The notes beneath the pieces were generated by a model. The model searched no databases and had not been told where the DNA came from. It saw only the letters and a program-made list of their open reading frames with translations. 64,000 bases of DNA, taken from assembly GCA_051162045.1 (NCBI GenBank), contig JBISDI010000001.1. One strand, given 5' to 3'. Position numbers and translations under genes: made by a program. Below are positions 33,168 to 42,262 of the stretch, in pieces (the stretch's first letter is position 1; every line of letters begins with the position of its first letter). The DNA is from Anaerozeibacter quisquiliarum. GTDB taxonomy: Bacteria > Bacillota > Clostridia > Christensenellales > Aristaeellaceae.

Positions 33168-34085
33168 TTATTCATGGCGGATGCGCGGGTCGATCAGCAC
33201 GTAGAACAGGTCGACGAGGAACACCATGCTGATCAGGAACGCCGCGTAGAACACCGTCATGCTCATGATCGTGGTGTAGTCGCGCTGGGTCACGCCGTCC
33301 ACGAAGTACTTGCCGATGCCGGGAATCGCGAAGATCTTCTCGATGACGAAGCTGCCCGTTAACAGGTTGGCGATCGTCGGCCCCAGCACGGTGACCACCG
33401 GGATCAGCGCGTTGCGCAGCGCGTGCTTGACGACCACGCGCACCTCGCTGATGCCCTTCGAGCGCGCGGTGCGGATGTAATCCTGCCCCATGACCTCGAG
33501 CAGGCTCGAGCGCATCAGCCGCGCCAAGAAGCTGATCGAGTATCCGCCCAGCGAGATCATCGGCAGGATGTAGCCCTGCCATTTGTCCACGCCGTAGGTG
33601 GGTAGCCAGCCCAGCTTGAATGAAAAAAAGTACAGCAAGGCGGTGGCGATCACAAAACTCGGGATCGTCACGCCCAACGTCGCAATCGCCATCAGCGCCA
33701 TGTCCTGCCAGCGCCCGTTTCTGAGCGCCGCCACGATGCCCATCGGAATCGCGCAGAGCAGCACAAACACAAGCGTCAGCAGGCCCAGTCGCATCGAGTA
33801 CGGAGAGCCGCTGCGGATAAAGTCGTTGACGGTCTTGCCGGTGTACTTGAAGCTCGGCCCCAAGTCGAACCGGAGCAGCCCGTTTATATAATCGAAGAAT
33901 TGTTTGTAGAGCGGATCGTCCAAGTGGTACTTCTGCTCGAGCGCCTTGAGCACCGCCGGCGGCACCTGCTTGTCCCGCGTGAACGGCCCGCCCGGCACCG
34001 CGTGCATCATGGCGAATGTGAGTAACACGATCATGAACAGCGTGAGGACCATCATGCCCACCCGCTTGAGAATATAACGACGCAT
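33168..34085 (-). CDS. oppB: Oligopeptide ABC transporter permease OppB
   Basis: A 305-aa permease with six predicted helices. The N-terminus RRYILKRVGMMVLTLFMIVL and MHAVPGGPF are diagnostic of OppB/DppB. The EAA loop lies in MGQDYIRTARSKGISEVRVV. GGGGAGG lies 7 nt before ATG 34085. It is the first gene of the opp operon; the upstream 85 bp are AT-richer and must hold the promoter, but no clear -35/-10 pair was found. Confidence 0.95.
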   Translation of the reverse strand: MRRYILKRVGMMVLTLFMIVLLTFAMMHAVPGGPFTRDKQVPPAVLKALEQKYHLDDPLYKQFFDYINGLLRFDLGPSFKYTGKTVNDFIRSGSPYSMRLGLLTLVFVLLCAIPMGIVAALRNGRWQDMALMAIATLGVTIPSFVIATALLYFFSFKLGWLPTYGVDKWQGYILPMISLGGYSISFLARLMRSSLLEVMGQDYIRTARSKGISEVRVVVKHALRNALIPVVTVLGPTIANLLTGSFVIEKIFAIPGIGKYFVDGVTQRDYTTIMSMTVFYAAFLISMVFLVDLFYVLIDPRIRHE

Positions 34086-34172
34086 CCCCACGCCTCCCCA
34101 TTCTACCGTACTACCCTGCTTGGGTGATACTTTACCATACTAACGCATGTGGATCATGTGCTCTAAAGCTGA

Positions 34173-35531
34173 TTATTTGTTAAGAGTTACTTCCTTCCCC
34201 GCCGGCGACAGATCGACGAACCAGGTCAATTCCCCGCGCCAGCCCAGGTTCACCGTGCCCAGCGCGCCGTTTCTTTGCTTGGCGATGATTACCTCGGCCA
34301 TGTTCTTGACCTCGGTCTCCTTGTCGTAGTAGTCCTCCCGGTGCAGGAACATCACCACGTCGGCGTCCTGCTCGATCGCGCCCGAGTCGCGGATGTCCGA
34401 CAGAATCGGGCGGTGGTTGGCGCGGCCCGAGGGCGCGCGCGAGAGCTGCGAGAGCGCGATCACCGGCACGCCCAACTCCTGCGCCAGGCCCTTGAGCTGG
34501 CGCGATATGCCCGAGACCTCCTCCTGGCGGCTGCCGAACTTGCCGGTGCCGGTCATCAGCTGCAGGTAGTCGATCATAATCAGGTCGAGCCCCTGCTCCA
34601 TTTGGAGCCGGCGCGCCTTCGAGCGGATCTCGGGCACCGTGATGCCGCTGGTGGCGTCGATGTGGATGTTCGCCTGACCGATCACGCCCATCGCCTCGCA
34701 GAGTCTGAGCCACTCGTCCTCCTGCAAGACCCCCCGGCGCACGTTCTGCATGTTGACGCGCGCCTCGGTGCACAGCATGCGCATCGCCAGTTGCTCGGCC
34801 GGCATTTCGAGCGAGAAGATCGCCGACTTCATGTTCGCGCGGATCGAGGCGTTCTCCACGATGTTCATGCCAAAACTCGTCTTTCCCATCGAAGGGCGCG
34901 CGGCGATCAGGATCAACTCGCCCGCGTGCAAGCCGGTCGTGAGGTCGTCGAGCTCCCGGTAGCCGGTGGGCACGCCCTCGATGCGGCCCTTGTTCTTCAC
35001 CAGCCGGTCGATCATCTCGTAGGTGTCGATCAGGATCGGCTGGATGGGCTTGAGCATCTCGCCGCCCTTGCGCATCGTGATGTCGTAGATCAGCTTCTCG
35101 CTGGCCGCTAAGATGTGCTCGGTCTCCTCCTCGGAGGCGTAGCTCATCTGCGCGATCTCGCCCGAGGCCGCGATCAGCTTGCGCAGCGTGGACTTCTCAT
35201 CGACGATCCGGATGTAGGCCGAGGCGTTGGCCGCCGACGGCACGAACCGCGAAAGTTCGATCAGCGCGCTCAGCCCGCCCACGCCCGCGAGCTTCCCCCG
35301 CCGGGTCAGCTCCTCGTCGAGCGTAATCAAATCCACCGGGCGCGCCTGATTGGCCAGGTACGTCATGGCGTCGAACACCTCGCGGTGCGCGGGGTGGTAA
35401 AAGTCGTCCGGCTTCAAGGTCTCGTGCGCCAGCAGCACCGCCTCGCTCGAGATCAGCATCGCGCCCAGCACCGACTTCTCCGCGTCGGTATGGTGCGGCG
35501 GCACGCGCTCGCCCGGCATCCTCTGTTCCAT
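34173..35531 (-). CDS. dnaB: Replicative DNA helicase DnaB
   Basis: A 452-aa hexameric helicase unwinding DNA at the replication fork. The N-terminal domain (HHTDAEKSVLGAMLISSEAV) is linked to a RecA-fold motor with Walker A ARPSMGKTSFGMN, Walker B LIMIDYLQLM and the arginine-finger region RDSGAIEQDADVVMFLHR. It lies 17 nt after rplI, the conserved Firmicutes order. The Shine-Dalgarno AAGGAG is rather far from the ATG (about 13 nt). Confidence 0.97.
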   Translation of the reverse strand: MEQRMPGERVPPHHTDAEKSVLGAMLISSEAVLLAHETLKPDDFYHPAHREVFDAMTYLANQARPVDLITLDEELTRRGKLAGVGGLSALIELSRFVPSAANASAYIRIVDEKSTLRKLIAASGEIAQMSYASEEETEHILAASEKLIYDITMRKGGEMLKPIQPILIDTYEMIDRLVKNKGRIEGVPTGYRELDDLTTGLHAGELILIAARPSMGKTSFGMNIVENASIRANMKSAIFSLEMPAEQLAMRMLCTEARVNMQNVRRGVLQEDEWLRLCEAMGVIGQANIHIDATSGITVPEIRSKARRLQMEQGLDLIMIDYLQLMTGTGKFGSRQEEVSGISRQLKGLAQELGVPVIALSQLSRAPSGRANHRPILSDIRDSGAIEQDADVVMFLHREDYYDKETEVKNMAEVIIAKQRNGALGTVNLGWRGELTWFVDLSPAGKEVTLNK

Positions 35532-35548
35532 AAGAATAATTGTACTCC

Positions 35549-36001
35549 TTATTTGCCGGATACGACCACGTTGAGCAGCATGCGCGTGCTCACGCCCGCG
35601 GCCAGCTTGACCGTGAACAGCGCCTGCCCCGCCGTGCGCACCGGCTCGTCGAGCTCGATCTTGCGCTTGTCGATGTCGATGCCGTGCTGGGCCTTGAGCG
35701 CCTCGCCGATCTCCTGCGCGGTGATCGAGCCGTACAGCCGCCCGCCCTCACCGCCGCGCGCGTTCACCACGACCACCTTGCCCTTGAGCTCGTGCGCCTT
35801 GGCCTCGGCTTCCCGCTTCTTCACGTCGTCGCGGTGCTTCTGCGCCGACTTCGACTTTTCAATGGAGTTGAGCGCCTCGCTGGTCGCCTCGCGCGCGAGC
35901 TTGCGCGGCAACAAGTAGTTGCGCGCGAAACCGTCGCTGACCTCCATGATCTGGTCCTTCTTGCCCGTGCCCTTGATGTCCTGAAGCAGAATTATCTTCA
36001 T
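35549..36001 (-). CDS. rplI: 50S ribosomal protein L9
   Basis: A 150-aa ribosomal protein. The N-terminal 23S-binding domain starts MKIILLQDIKGTGKKDQIME with VSDGFARNYLLPRKLA. A long connecting helix follows, and the C-terminal domain contains GRLYGSITAQEIGEAL and KIELDEPVRTAG. The start overlaps the upstream yybS-like stop (ATGA), an unusually tight join. Confidence 0.97.
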   Translation of the reverse strand: MKIILLQDIKGTGKKDQIMEVSDGFARNYLLPRKLAREATSEALNSIEKSKSAQKHRDDVKKREAEAKAHELKGKVVVVNARGGEGGRLYGSITAQEIGEALKAQHGIDIDKRKIELDEPVRTAGQALFTVKLAAGVSTRMLLNVVVSGK

Positions 36002-37050
36002 GCGTCCCCATCTCCTTTGCCGTTGCGACCGGCATGCCGCTTGATGTATTGCGTGACGAGCCCCTTGGACCCGACGAGCGCCGAAAAGATGCCCGCGATG
36101 CGCAGGAAGTACGCGCCCACCAGCGTAAGCAGCACGAGCGTAAACGTGCGGTAGCGCTTGGGCACGCGCACCTCGTGCAGCCGCCGATCCGCCGCGCCGA
36201 TCCCCTGCACGAGGAACAGCAGCCCGCTCAGGTCGAAAAATGCCCGGGCGGCCGCGTCGGCCCCGCGGAGCCCCAACCTGTGCGCGATTGCGCAGGCCAG
36301 CGCGCAAGCCGGCGGGCCGACGATCAGCCCCGGCGTCAGCCGCCAGCCGCGCGGGTGACGGTAGTCGACGCTGGGCACGAGCGCGCGCCTGTGCGCGACG
36401 CGCGCCGCCAGCAGGTAGCTGACCGCGCCGGTCAGCGCGCCGCTCGTCAGCAGCATCGAGACGAAGCTCATCTGCAAGAGCGCCGTCAGCGTACGCGCGA
36501 ACCCGTCCAGCACCTGTACGCGCTCAACCGCCGTCAGCGCGCGCGTAAAGTCTATCCCGGCGGCGTTCGGGCCGAACAGGCCCGTCTGCCCCCATATGCC
36601 CAGCACCGTGCCCAGCAGTTCCCCGGGCAGCGCCTCCACCGAGGCGCGCAGCGCGTGCACCAGCGCGTCGATCAGGCTGCCGCGCACCGCCATCCACGCG
36701 CTCAGCAGCAGCATGAACAGCGCGCCCAGCGTCATCAGCGCCGACCACTTCACGCCCTGCTCGAACCGCGGCCGACGCCCGATCAGGAAGAATACGCCCC
36801 ACGCCGGCAACAGCATGGCCGTAAACACCACCAGCATCAGCATGCCGCCGCCGATCGCCCTCGCCACCGCCAGCTGGCTGAATGAAGCCGCCAGCGCCGC
36901 CGCCACGCCCGACCATGCGCCAAGCGTCGCCACGATCACCGAAGGCAGCATGATGATCGATGCCGCCCCGAGCGTGAACGGCAACAGCGCGCCCGACAAC
37001 AACCCGAGCGCGATGCCGGCGACCAGGTGCCGCTCTTGAACCTTGCGCAC
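35998..37050 (-). CDS. YybS-like integral membrane protein (DUF2232)
   Basis: 350 aa with eight or so hydrophobic segments (LVAGIALGLLSGALLPFTL, MLMLVVFTAMLLPAWGVFFL and others) and a basic tail. Position before rplI-dnaB and topology match the DUF2232 family (YybS in Bacillus), whose function is not established. GTG 37050 has GGGAGG upstream. In most Firmicutes gdpP, encoding a cyclic-di-AMP phosphodiesterase, lies between yybS and rplI; here it is absent and the two genes overlap. Confidence 0.75.
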   Translation of the reverse strand: MRKVQERHLVAGIALGLLSGALLPFTLGAASIIMLPSVIVATLGAWSGVAAALAASFSQLAVARAIGGGMLMLVVFTAMLLPAWGVFFLIGRRPRFEQGVKWSALMTLGALFMLLLSAWMAVRGSLIDALVHALRASVEALPGELLGTVLGIWGQTGLFGPNAAGIDFTRALTAVERVQVLDGFARTLTALLQMSFVSMLLTSGALTGAVSYLLAARVAHRRALVPSVDYRHPRGWRLTPGLIVGPPACALACAIAHRLGLRGADAAARAFFDLSGLLFLVQGIGAADRRLHEVRVPKRYRTFTLVLLTLVGAYFLRIAGIFSALVGSKGLVTQYIKRHAGRNGKGDGDA

Positions 37051-37076
37051 GTATGCCTCCCAAAGCTTGATGGTTC

Positions 37077-37106
37077 AGTATAGCACATACGCGCGGTTCA
37101 GTGCAA
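37077..37106 (-). promoter_or_regulatory. Promoter of yybS-rplI-dnaB
   Basis: On the minus strand, TTGCAC (37106-37101) and TATACT (37082-37077) are separated by 18 bp, about 30 bp before the GTG start. Confidence 0.65.
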
Positions 37107-37118
37107 TATCTTCCGAGA

Positions 37119-38501
37119 TTACGCCAGCCTCACCTCCACCGTCCCGTCCGTCCCTTCGATGCCGATATTCAGCGTGCAGTTCGCCAGGTCAATCCCCTTG
37201 GGCGTCTCGCACAGCACGACCAACCGACTCGCGCCGCCCGGCAGCAACGAAGTCCCGAAGCCTGCGCCCTCGTCGCGCTCGGCCTGGACCGTGCAGGGGT
37301 AGCTCGCGCCATCCCGCGTGCGCACGAACGCCTGGAGCGCCGCAGACAACTGAATAGCTTGGTTCGACGCGTTGACGACCTCGCCGTCCGCGGCGAGCAG
37401 CTGATTGGAGCGGTCGTCGGGCCAGAGCCGATCCAACGAATCGGCATCGCGCGAGGGCGCAACGCTGCGCGAAAGCCACACGCGGTCCAAACGGACCGAA
37501 AGCCCGCCGCCCGCCGCATGGGCAATTCCGGCCGGAACCGCCGCCGCGTCGGGCGCCGCAACTTCTCCGCCGTTCAGCAACTCGACCAGCGCCTTATCGG
37601 GCATGCCGGTGGGCAGCCGGCCGTAGTACTGCTGCGCGCGCTTGGTGGCCTTGCGGGTGGCCGCGTTGAAGACTTTGGTCTTTTTGTCCGTAAAGAACGC
37701 GCGATCCTTGAGCAGTTGCTGGTACTTTCCAACCTGCTCACCCTTCGCGGTATCGACGCATTGCGTGGCCGGCTCCAGTTCGGGCAATCCCTCTGCGTAG
37801 GCGCGCTCGTCGAGCGTCACCGCTGAAGACTTCGGTCGGTCCTTGTTCCAGAACGCCTCGTTCAGGTCCCATAGCGCATATTCGACCGGCCACTGGGGCA
37901 GGAAATCCCGCACCGCCGCCGCCGACAGCGCCTCGGTGCGCTGTTTGGCGTTCTTGTACCTCTCCGCCTCGCGAATCGAAGTGCGGAAGGTGCGCTGCTC
38001 GCCGTAGATGCGCACCTCGCCGCCTCCTTCTGCGAAGCGCTTGAGCAGTTCCATTCCCTGTCTGCCCAGCGGCAACGCGAATTGCTCGCAGGGAAAATTG
38101 CCGACCTTGGTCTTTTCGGCCTTGCCGACGAAGTCATATCGCATGCCGCCAGTGGCGATCGACAGCGCGTCGGCCCCGATGGGGCTGTTTCTCAGCAGGC
38201 TCACGTACAGCACCGGCTCCATCAGCGACAGCTCGCGGTTGCCGCGCACGCCCGGGTACAGCACGCACACGCCGCCTTCCATGTGGCCGCTTGCCGCGTT
38301 GTGCTCGACCATGCCCAGCAGTTGATCCGCAATCAGCCCGCGCGCCGACCACGCGCCGGATGCTTCGTCCAATTCATAGCTCTGATACCGCTCGAACGCC
38401 GCCTGCATGTCGAGCCGTGCCGCCAACGGCAGCGCCTCGGCGGCACGCGCGACGGGCATGATCGTAAGCAACAGCATCAAAATCAGCGCGAATCTCCTCA
38501 T
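37119..38501 (-). CDS. Secreted protein with peptidoglycan-binding-like domain
   Basis: A 460-aa exported protein whose signal peptide is RRFALILMLLLTIMPVARAA. The middle (about residues 250-310, with QVGKYQQLLKDRAFFTDK and KVFNAATRKATKRAQQYYG) looks like a PG_binding_1 domain, in which a repeated three-helix unit binds wall polymers. The last 120 residues are beta-rich. The N-terminal 240 residues have no family I recognise. It is the last gene of the six-gene composite ABC operon and overlaps the previous one by 4 nt. A wall-bound accessory subunit is the inference. Confidence 0.75.
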   Translation of the reverse strand: MRRFALILMLLLTIMPVARAAEALPLAARLDMQAAFERYQSYELDEASGAWSARGLIADQLLGMVEHNAASGHMEGGVCVLYPGVRGNRELSLMEPVLYVSLLRNSPIGADALSIATGGMRYDFVGKAEKTKVGNFPCEQFALPLGRQGMELLKRFAEGGGEVRIYGEQRTFRTSIREAERYKNAKQRTEALSAAAVRDFLPQWPVEYALWDLNEAFWNKDRPKSSAVTLDERAYAEGLPELEPATQCVDTAKGEQVGKYQQLLKDRAFFTDKKTKVFNAATRKATKRAQQYYGRLPTGMPDKALVELLNGGEVAAPDAAAVPAGIAHAAGGGLSVRLDRVWLSRSVAPSRDADSLDRLWPDDRSNQLLAADGEVVNASNQAIQLSAALQAFVRTRDGASYPCTVQAERDEGAGFGTSLLPGGASRLVVLCETPKGIDLANCTLNIGIEGTDGTVEVRLA

Positions 38502-39517
38502 TTCAAACCCTTCCTTTCAGAAACCGTCGCCACGCACGAGGCAAGCCCCTCCCCATTGCGCTCCTTGGAGGGGAATGGGGAGGAACGCACCCTACGACCC
38601 ACGACCACCGCTGCGCACGCACCCAAACACCAAAGCCCCACTCGCCACGCGTCCGCCCTTATCCCCCAATCGCGCACGTCGGCCGCGCGGTAGGGGCGCG
38701 CGTTCCAGGCGGCGACCTGCTCGCCGTAGAACGCGAAGTCCGACCAGCGCGCGGGCAGCAGCCGCACCGGTACGCTGCGCATCAGCACCAGCAACGCGCC
38801 GAGCGCCAGCATCCACGCAAGCGCACCCAAGATCGTCTTCCACGGTTCACCCCGCCTGCGCAACGCGCCGAACGCCGCCGCAGCCAGCAGGATCCAGGGC
38901 GCTCCGCACAGCAACCATATCAAGTTGGTCGCCTCCGTGCCGCTCAACTCAAACGGATCGATCTGCGCGCCGAGTGCCGACGCCAGCGCTTCCAGCGCCT
39001 CCCGGTCATCCGCGACCAGGCGGTCGAGTGAATCCTTTTTACCCGCGGGAGTCAGCAGCAGCGGTCGCTCCACTTCAACGACGCCCACGACTTGTACCGC
39101 CTCGCCGCCAAGGCTCACCCATTCACCCTCCGGATTCACGCTGCCGAACAGCGCAAACGCGGTGGCCACATCCAGCGCGCACGCGCCGCGTTCGCCGTCC
39201 TTCGGCAATCGCCCGGAGACCAACGGCAGGAATGCGATCCGCTCCGGCGCGCCCGCGAAGCGCAGCACGGCGGCATCGGCCTGCCGGCTGGTCAGTCGGT
39301 CGTTCCCAATCGCCTGCGACGCGCTCTGCGCGTAGGCAGTCCACCCAAGCTCCGGACGCAGCGCCTCTACAGCCGACAGCTCCGGCGCAGTCAGCGGCCC
39401 AATCGAACAGGCCGCGCTGCCCTTCCACATTCTGCCCATGTCGAGGCCTTCCATCGCGGCCAGCGCCGCGCACAAGATCAGCGCCAGCGCGCACGGCACC
39501 GCCATCAACCGTTTCAT
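38498..39517 (-). CDS. MacB/FtsX-like membrane protein (export-type permease)
   Basis: 339 aa: an N-terminal helix (RLMAVPCALALILCAALAAM), an extracytoplasmic domain of about 170 residues with MacB-core-like strands (RLPKDGERGACALDVATAF, QVVGVVEVERPLLLT), then three helices. This is the topology of FtsX/MacB/LolC permeases. It follows an HlyD-like adaptor, the usual partner of MacB proteins, but no cognate ATPase is present. The last 25 or so residues (SSPFPSKERNGEG...) are encoded by a copy of the GC-rich repeat family, so the native C-terminus was probably different. Confidence 0.65.
   Translation of the reverse strand: MKRLMAVPCALALILCAALAAMEGLDMGRMWKGSAACSIGPLTAPELSAVEALRPELGWTAYAQSASQAIGNDRLTSRQADAAVLRFAGAPERIAFLPLVSGRLPKDGERGACALDVATAFALFGSVNPEGEWVSLGGEAVQVVGVVEVERPLLLTPAGKKDSLDRLVADDREALEALASALGAQIDPFELSGTEATNLIWLLCGAPWILLAAAAFGALRRRGEPWKTILGALAWMLALGALLVLMRSVPVRLLPARWSDFAFYGEQVAAWNARPYRAADVRDWGIRADAWRVGLWCLGACAAVVVGRRVRSSPFPSKERNGEGLASCVATVSERKGLK
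38535..38586. repeat. GC-rich repeat copy inside the MacB-like C-terminus
   Basis: GCCCCTCCCCATTGCG and CTCCTTGGAGGGGAATGGGGAGG form nested inverted repeats like the copies near 1,080, 10,690 and 31,870. It is translated as the last residues of the MacB-like gene. Confidence 0.6.
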
Positions 39518-40566
39518 GACGCGCTCCTCACGCGATCACCCGCGCTGAGCGGCTTGTTGCTCGATACGATTACTTGGTCGCGGTCCATGAGCGTACCCGA
39601 TATGGCCGCGTATTCAAGGTCGCTCTCGATCAGCGTGACCGGCACGAATTCCGCGTACTCCATCGCGCCCAGCACCGTTTCGCCGGTGCGAATCCGATAT
39701 ACGCCCGTCTGGCCGTTGCTCGAGGCGATCGCCCCCAGCGGTACGCGCACGGCGTAGCTGTCGGTCTTAAGCTCGGTGGTGATCGAAATGGCCTGGCCGA
39801 TGCCGCCCGCGCCGTCGGGCAGCGCGAAGCTGGCCTCATGCCCCTCCGCCGTGGGCGAAAGCCCGATCAGGCCGGCCCCTTCGGTGGCGCGCGTGTCGCC
39901 CGAACGCCTGAATGTGGCGGCCATGCCGACGGCCAGATGCTTTGCCTGATCCGCCGTGACGACCGCGCGCGCCATCAGCCCCGACGCGGCGGGCGACAGC
40001 CGAAGCGCCGCGCCCTGCGCGCTGTCGCCAGGCTTCACCAGCAGTTCGCTGACAGTGCCGTCCACCGGCGCGACCAGCGTCGCTCCGCCGCCCGACAGCT
40101 GCGTCAGCCGGTCCACCGCCCGCTGCGCGGCGTCGATCTCGAGCTTATTGAGTTGCTGTGAAAGCAGCGCTTTTTCCTTGCCGCCCTTATCCTCGGCGGG
40201 CTGTTCCAGCGCGTTCAGCCGCGCTTTCAAATTGAACTTTTCCAATTCCGCCCGCTTTTCGTTGAGCTGTCGCTGCAATACCTCCGCGTCGTAGCTCAGC
40301 AGCGCGTCGCCCGCCTTCACGGCCTGGCCTGCCCGTACATGCACCCGCGCCACCGGCAAATTCGGCTCGGCCATCACCGGCCTCAGCTCCCGCGCCTCGA
40401 TCGTGCCGCCGACCGTCACCCTGTGCGTCAGCGGGCCGGCCGCGGGCCGGGCGCTCTTCACGACCGGCAGCAGGATTGAATCGGCGGCGCGGCTCATCAG
40501 CGTCAGCAGCAGCATCGTCAGCAGGAAATACCCCAGCACGCGCGGCCATGAGATATGCTCTTTCAT
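39514..40566 (-). CDS. HlyD/MacA-like membrane fusion (adaptor) protein
   Basis: 350 aa: one N-terminal helix (YFLLTMLLLTLMSRAADSIL), a barrel-sandwich half (VHVRAGQAVKAGDALLSYD), a coiled-coil hairpin rich in Glu/Lys/Gln (residues about 100-160), the second half (GATLVAPVDGTVSELLVKPG) and a beta-barrel tail. Such adaptors couple MacB-type permeases to substrate release. ATG 40566 has AAGGAG about 10 nt upstream; an in-frame ATG at 40575 overlaps the previous stop and is a close alternative. It overlaps the MacB-like gene by 4 nt. Confidence 0.87.
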   Translation of the reverse strand: MKEHISWPRVLGYFLLTMLLLTLMSRAADSILLPVVKSARPAAGPLTHRVTVGGTIEARELRPVMAEPNLPVARVHVRAGQAVKAGDALLSYDAEVLQRQLNEKRAELEKFNLKARLNALEQPAEDKGGKEKALLSQQLNKLEIDAAQRAVDRLTQLSGGGATLVAPVDGTVSELLVKPGDSAQGAALRLSPAASGLMARAVVTADQAKHLAVGMAATFRRSGDTRATEGAGLIGLSPTAEGHEASFALPDGAGGIGQAISITTELKTDSYAVRVPLGAIASSNGQTGVYRIRTGETVLGAMEYAEFVPVTLIESDLEYAAISGTLMDRDQVIVSSNKPLSAGDRVRSAS

Positions 40567-40574
40567 AAAACCCA

Positions 40575-41414
40575 TCACTCCTTCAGCCCCATCGTGCCGA
40601 TCCCCTGCTCCAAGTGCCGCTGTCCGCACAGGAACACCAGCAGCGCGGGCGCGAGCGTCAGCGCCGACGCGGCGAGCGCCTTTGCCATCGACGCGCCCGT
40701 AATCTGCGGCAGGTACAGCGTGAGCGGCCACAGCCGCTGCGAGCGCAGCAGCGTCATCGGCTGCTCGATCATACCCCATGCCTCCAGGAACCCCAGCACC
40801 ATCGCGGCGAGCAGCCCCGGAATCCCGAGCGGCAGGCCCACCTTCCGGAAAACCGTCCACTCGCCCGCGCCGTCGATGCGCGCCGCTTCCAGCATCGCCT
40901 CCGGCACCGCCTCGAAAAACTTGGCCATGATGAACACCGGGAAGGTGGAGAACGCCAGCGGTAAAATGATCGCCCATCGCGTATCGATCAATTTCAGCGC
41001 GTTCAGCGACAGGTATTGCGCCACCAGCGTCACCTGGAACGGCATCAGCATGAGCGCGACGTAGACCACGAACAGCGTCTTCTTCATGGGGAACCGGTAG
41101 CGCGCGAACGCCCAGGCCGCGCCGCCCCCCACGAGCACCTGGCCCACGAGCGACAGCAGCGCATAACCGGCCGAGTTCCAGAACATCGCGAAGAATTCCG
41201 GCGAATCGAGCATCAACTCCACATGTCCCTTGAGCGTGGGATACTGGGGGATCAGCGGCCATCGAGCGAATCCGTCCGCCCCTGCAAACACCGGCCCGAG
41301 CGCACGGAGCGCCTCGTTCTGCCCCATCAGCGAGCCGCCCAGCAGCATGACCAGCGGCAGCAGCATCGGCAGCGCGACCACGACGCACAGGGTATACCAC
41401 ATCGTCTTTTTCAT
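40575..41414 (-). CDS. Carbohydrate-type ABC permease (MalG-like)
   Basis: 279 aa with six helices. The MalG/UgpE-type EAA loop is EAARIDGAGEWTVFRKVGLP, followed by LGIPGLLAAMVLGFLEAWG. It overlaps MalF-like upstream by 4 nt and touches the HlyD-like start. It pairs with the MalF-like permease to form the channel for the propeller-binding-protein fusion. No ATPase is encoded nearby, so one from elsewhere must energise it, as with MsmK in other Firmicutes. Confidence 0.9.
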   Translation of the reverse strand: MKKTMWYTLCVVVALPMLLPLVMLLGGSLMGQNEALRALGPVFAGADGFARWPLIPQYPTLKGHVELMLDSPEFFAMFWNSAGYALLSLVGQVLVGGGAAWAFARYRFPMKKTLFVVYVALMLMPFQVTLVAQYLSLNALKLIDTRWAIILPLAFSTFPVFIMAKFFEAVPEAMLEAARIDGAGEWTVFRKVGLPLGIPGLLAAMVLGFLEAWGMIEQPMTLLRSQRLWPLTLYLPQITGASMAKALAASALTLAPALLVFLCGQRHLEQGIGTMGLKE

Positions 41415-42262
41415 GTGCGCGCCTCTCCCCAGCCCCGCTCAAGCAGCAGGATCAGCGCCATGATCGCAAGCGCCACAAGCGTGGCCGCCGTGCACAGCTT
41501 GTCGATGTCCAAGTGCAAGAACCAGTTGTTGAACAAGTGCTGCAACAGATACATCTTCTCGTGCGGGTAGTTGCCCGCCACCAGGTACGCCTCGCGGAAC
41601 ACCTTGAACGCGTTCAGCACCGACAGCACAGCCGTCACGAACAGCGCCGGGTACAGGTTGGGCAGTGTCACCGCCTGGAATTGCTGTAGGCGGTTCGCGC
41701 CGTCGATTTGCGCCGCCTCGTACTGCACCTCGGGGATGCTCATCAGCGCGGAGAGCAGCAGCACCATGTCGTAACCGACGTTCTTCCAGATGTAGCTGCC
41801 CACGAGCACCCAGAACGACGCGCCCGAATCCATGAACGGCACCGCCTCGATGCCGAGGTTCAAAAGCCCCGCGTTCACCAGCCCATGGACGTCGAACAGC
41901 GCGCGCCAGATCAGCGCGAGCGAGGCCACCGGCACGGAAAGCGGCACCAGCAGGCTGGTCTTGTAAAGCGCCGGGGCGCGCCTTGCCATCAGCGCGGCCC
42001 CCAGCGACAGCATGAGCAGCAAAGGCACGGCGGTGAAGAGGAACCGGGCGGTATTGCGCGACGCCAGCTGAAACGAGGCGTTATCCATCAACATCCGATA
42101 GTTTTCGATCCCCCGCCACCCGCCCGCCACCGTCAGGAACGAGCGGCGCACCGTATCCGCCATGGGAAATACCAGCAGCGCACATACGCCGATCAAGCTT
42201 GGCAGCAAAAACATAAGCCCCGTGCGCGCCTCCCGCGCGCGGCTATTCCGACAGGTACGCAT
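41411..42262 (-). CDS. Carbohydrate-type ABC permease (MalF-like)
   Basis: 283 aa with six helices. Family landmarks: GLMFLLPSLIGVCALLVFP at the N-terminus, PVASLALIWRALFDVHGLVN, and the EAA loop YEAAQIDGANRLQQFQAVTL. The start overlaps the upstream solute-binding gene by 20 nt. It lacks the extra N-terminal helices of enteric MalF, as usual for Gram-positive sugar permeases. Confidence 0.9.
   Translation of the reverse strand: MRTCRNSRAREARTGLMFLLPSLIGVCALLVFPMADTVRRSFLTVAGGWRGIENYRMLMDNASFQLASRNTARFLFTAVPLLLMLSLGAALMARRAPALYKTSLLVPLSVPVASLALIWRALFDVHGLVNAGLLNLGIEAVPFMDSGASFWVLVGSYIWKNVGYDMVLLLSALMSIPEVQYEAAQIDGANRLQQFQAVTLPNLYPALFVTAVLSVLNAFKVFREAYLVAGNYPHEKMYLLQHLFNNWFLHLDIDKLCTAATLVALAIMALILLLERGWGEART

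Noticed and set aside
40566..41442. Extension of the HlyD-like gene upstream to 41442
   Set aside because: The extra residues are an out-of-frame reading of the MalG-like gene; the adaptor starts at 40566 or 40575.
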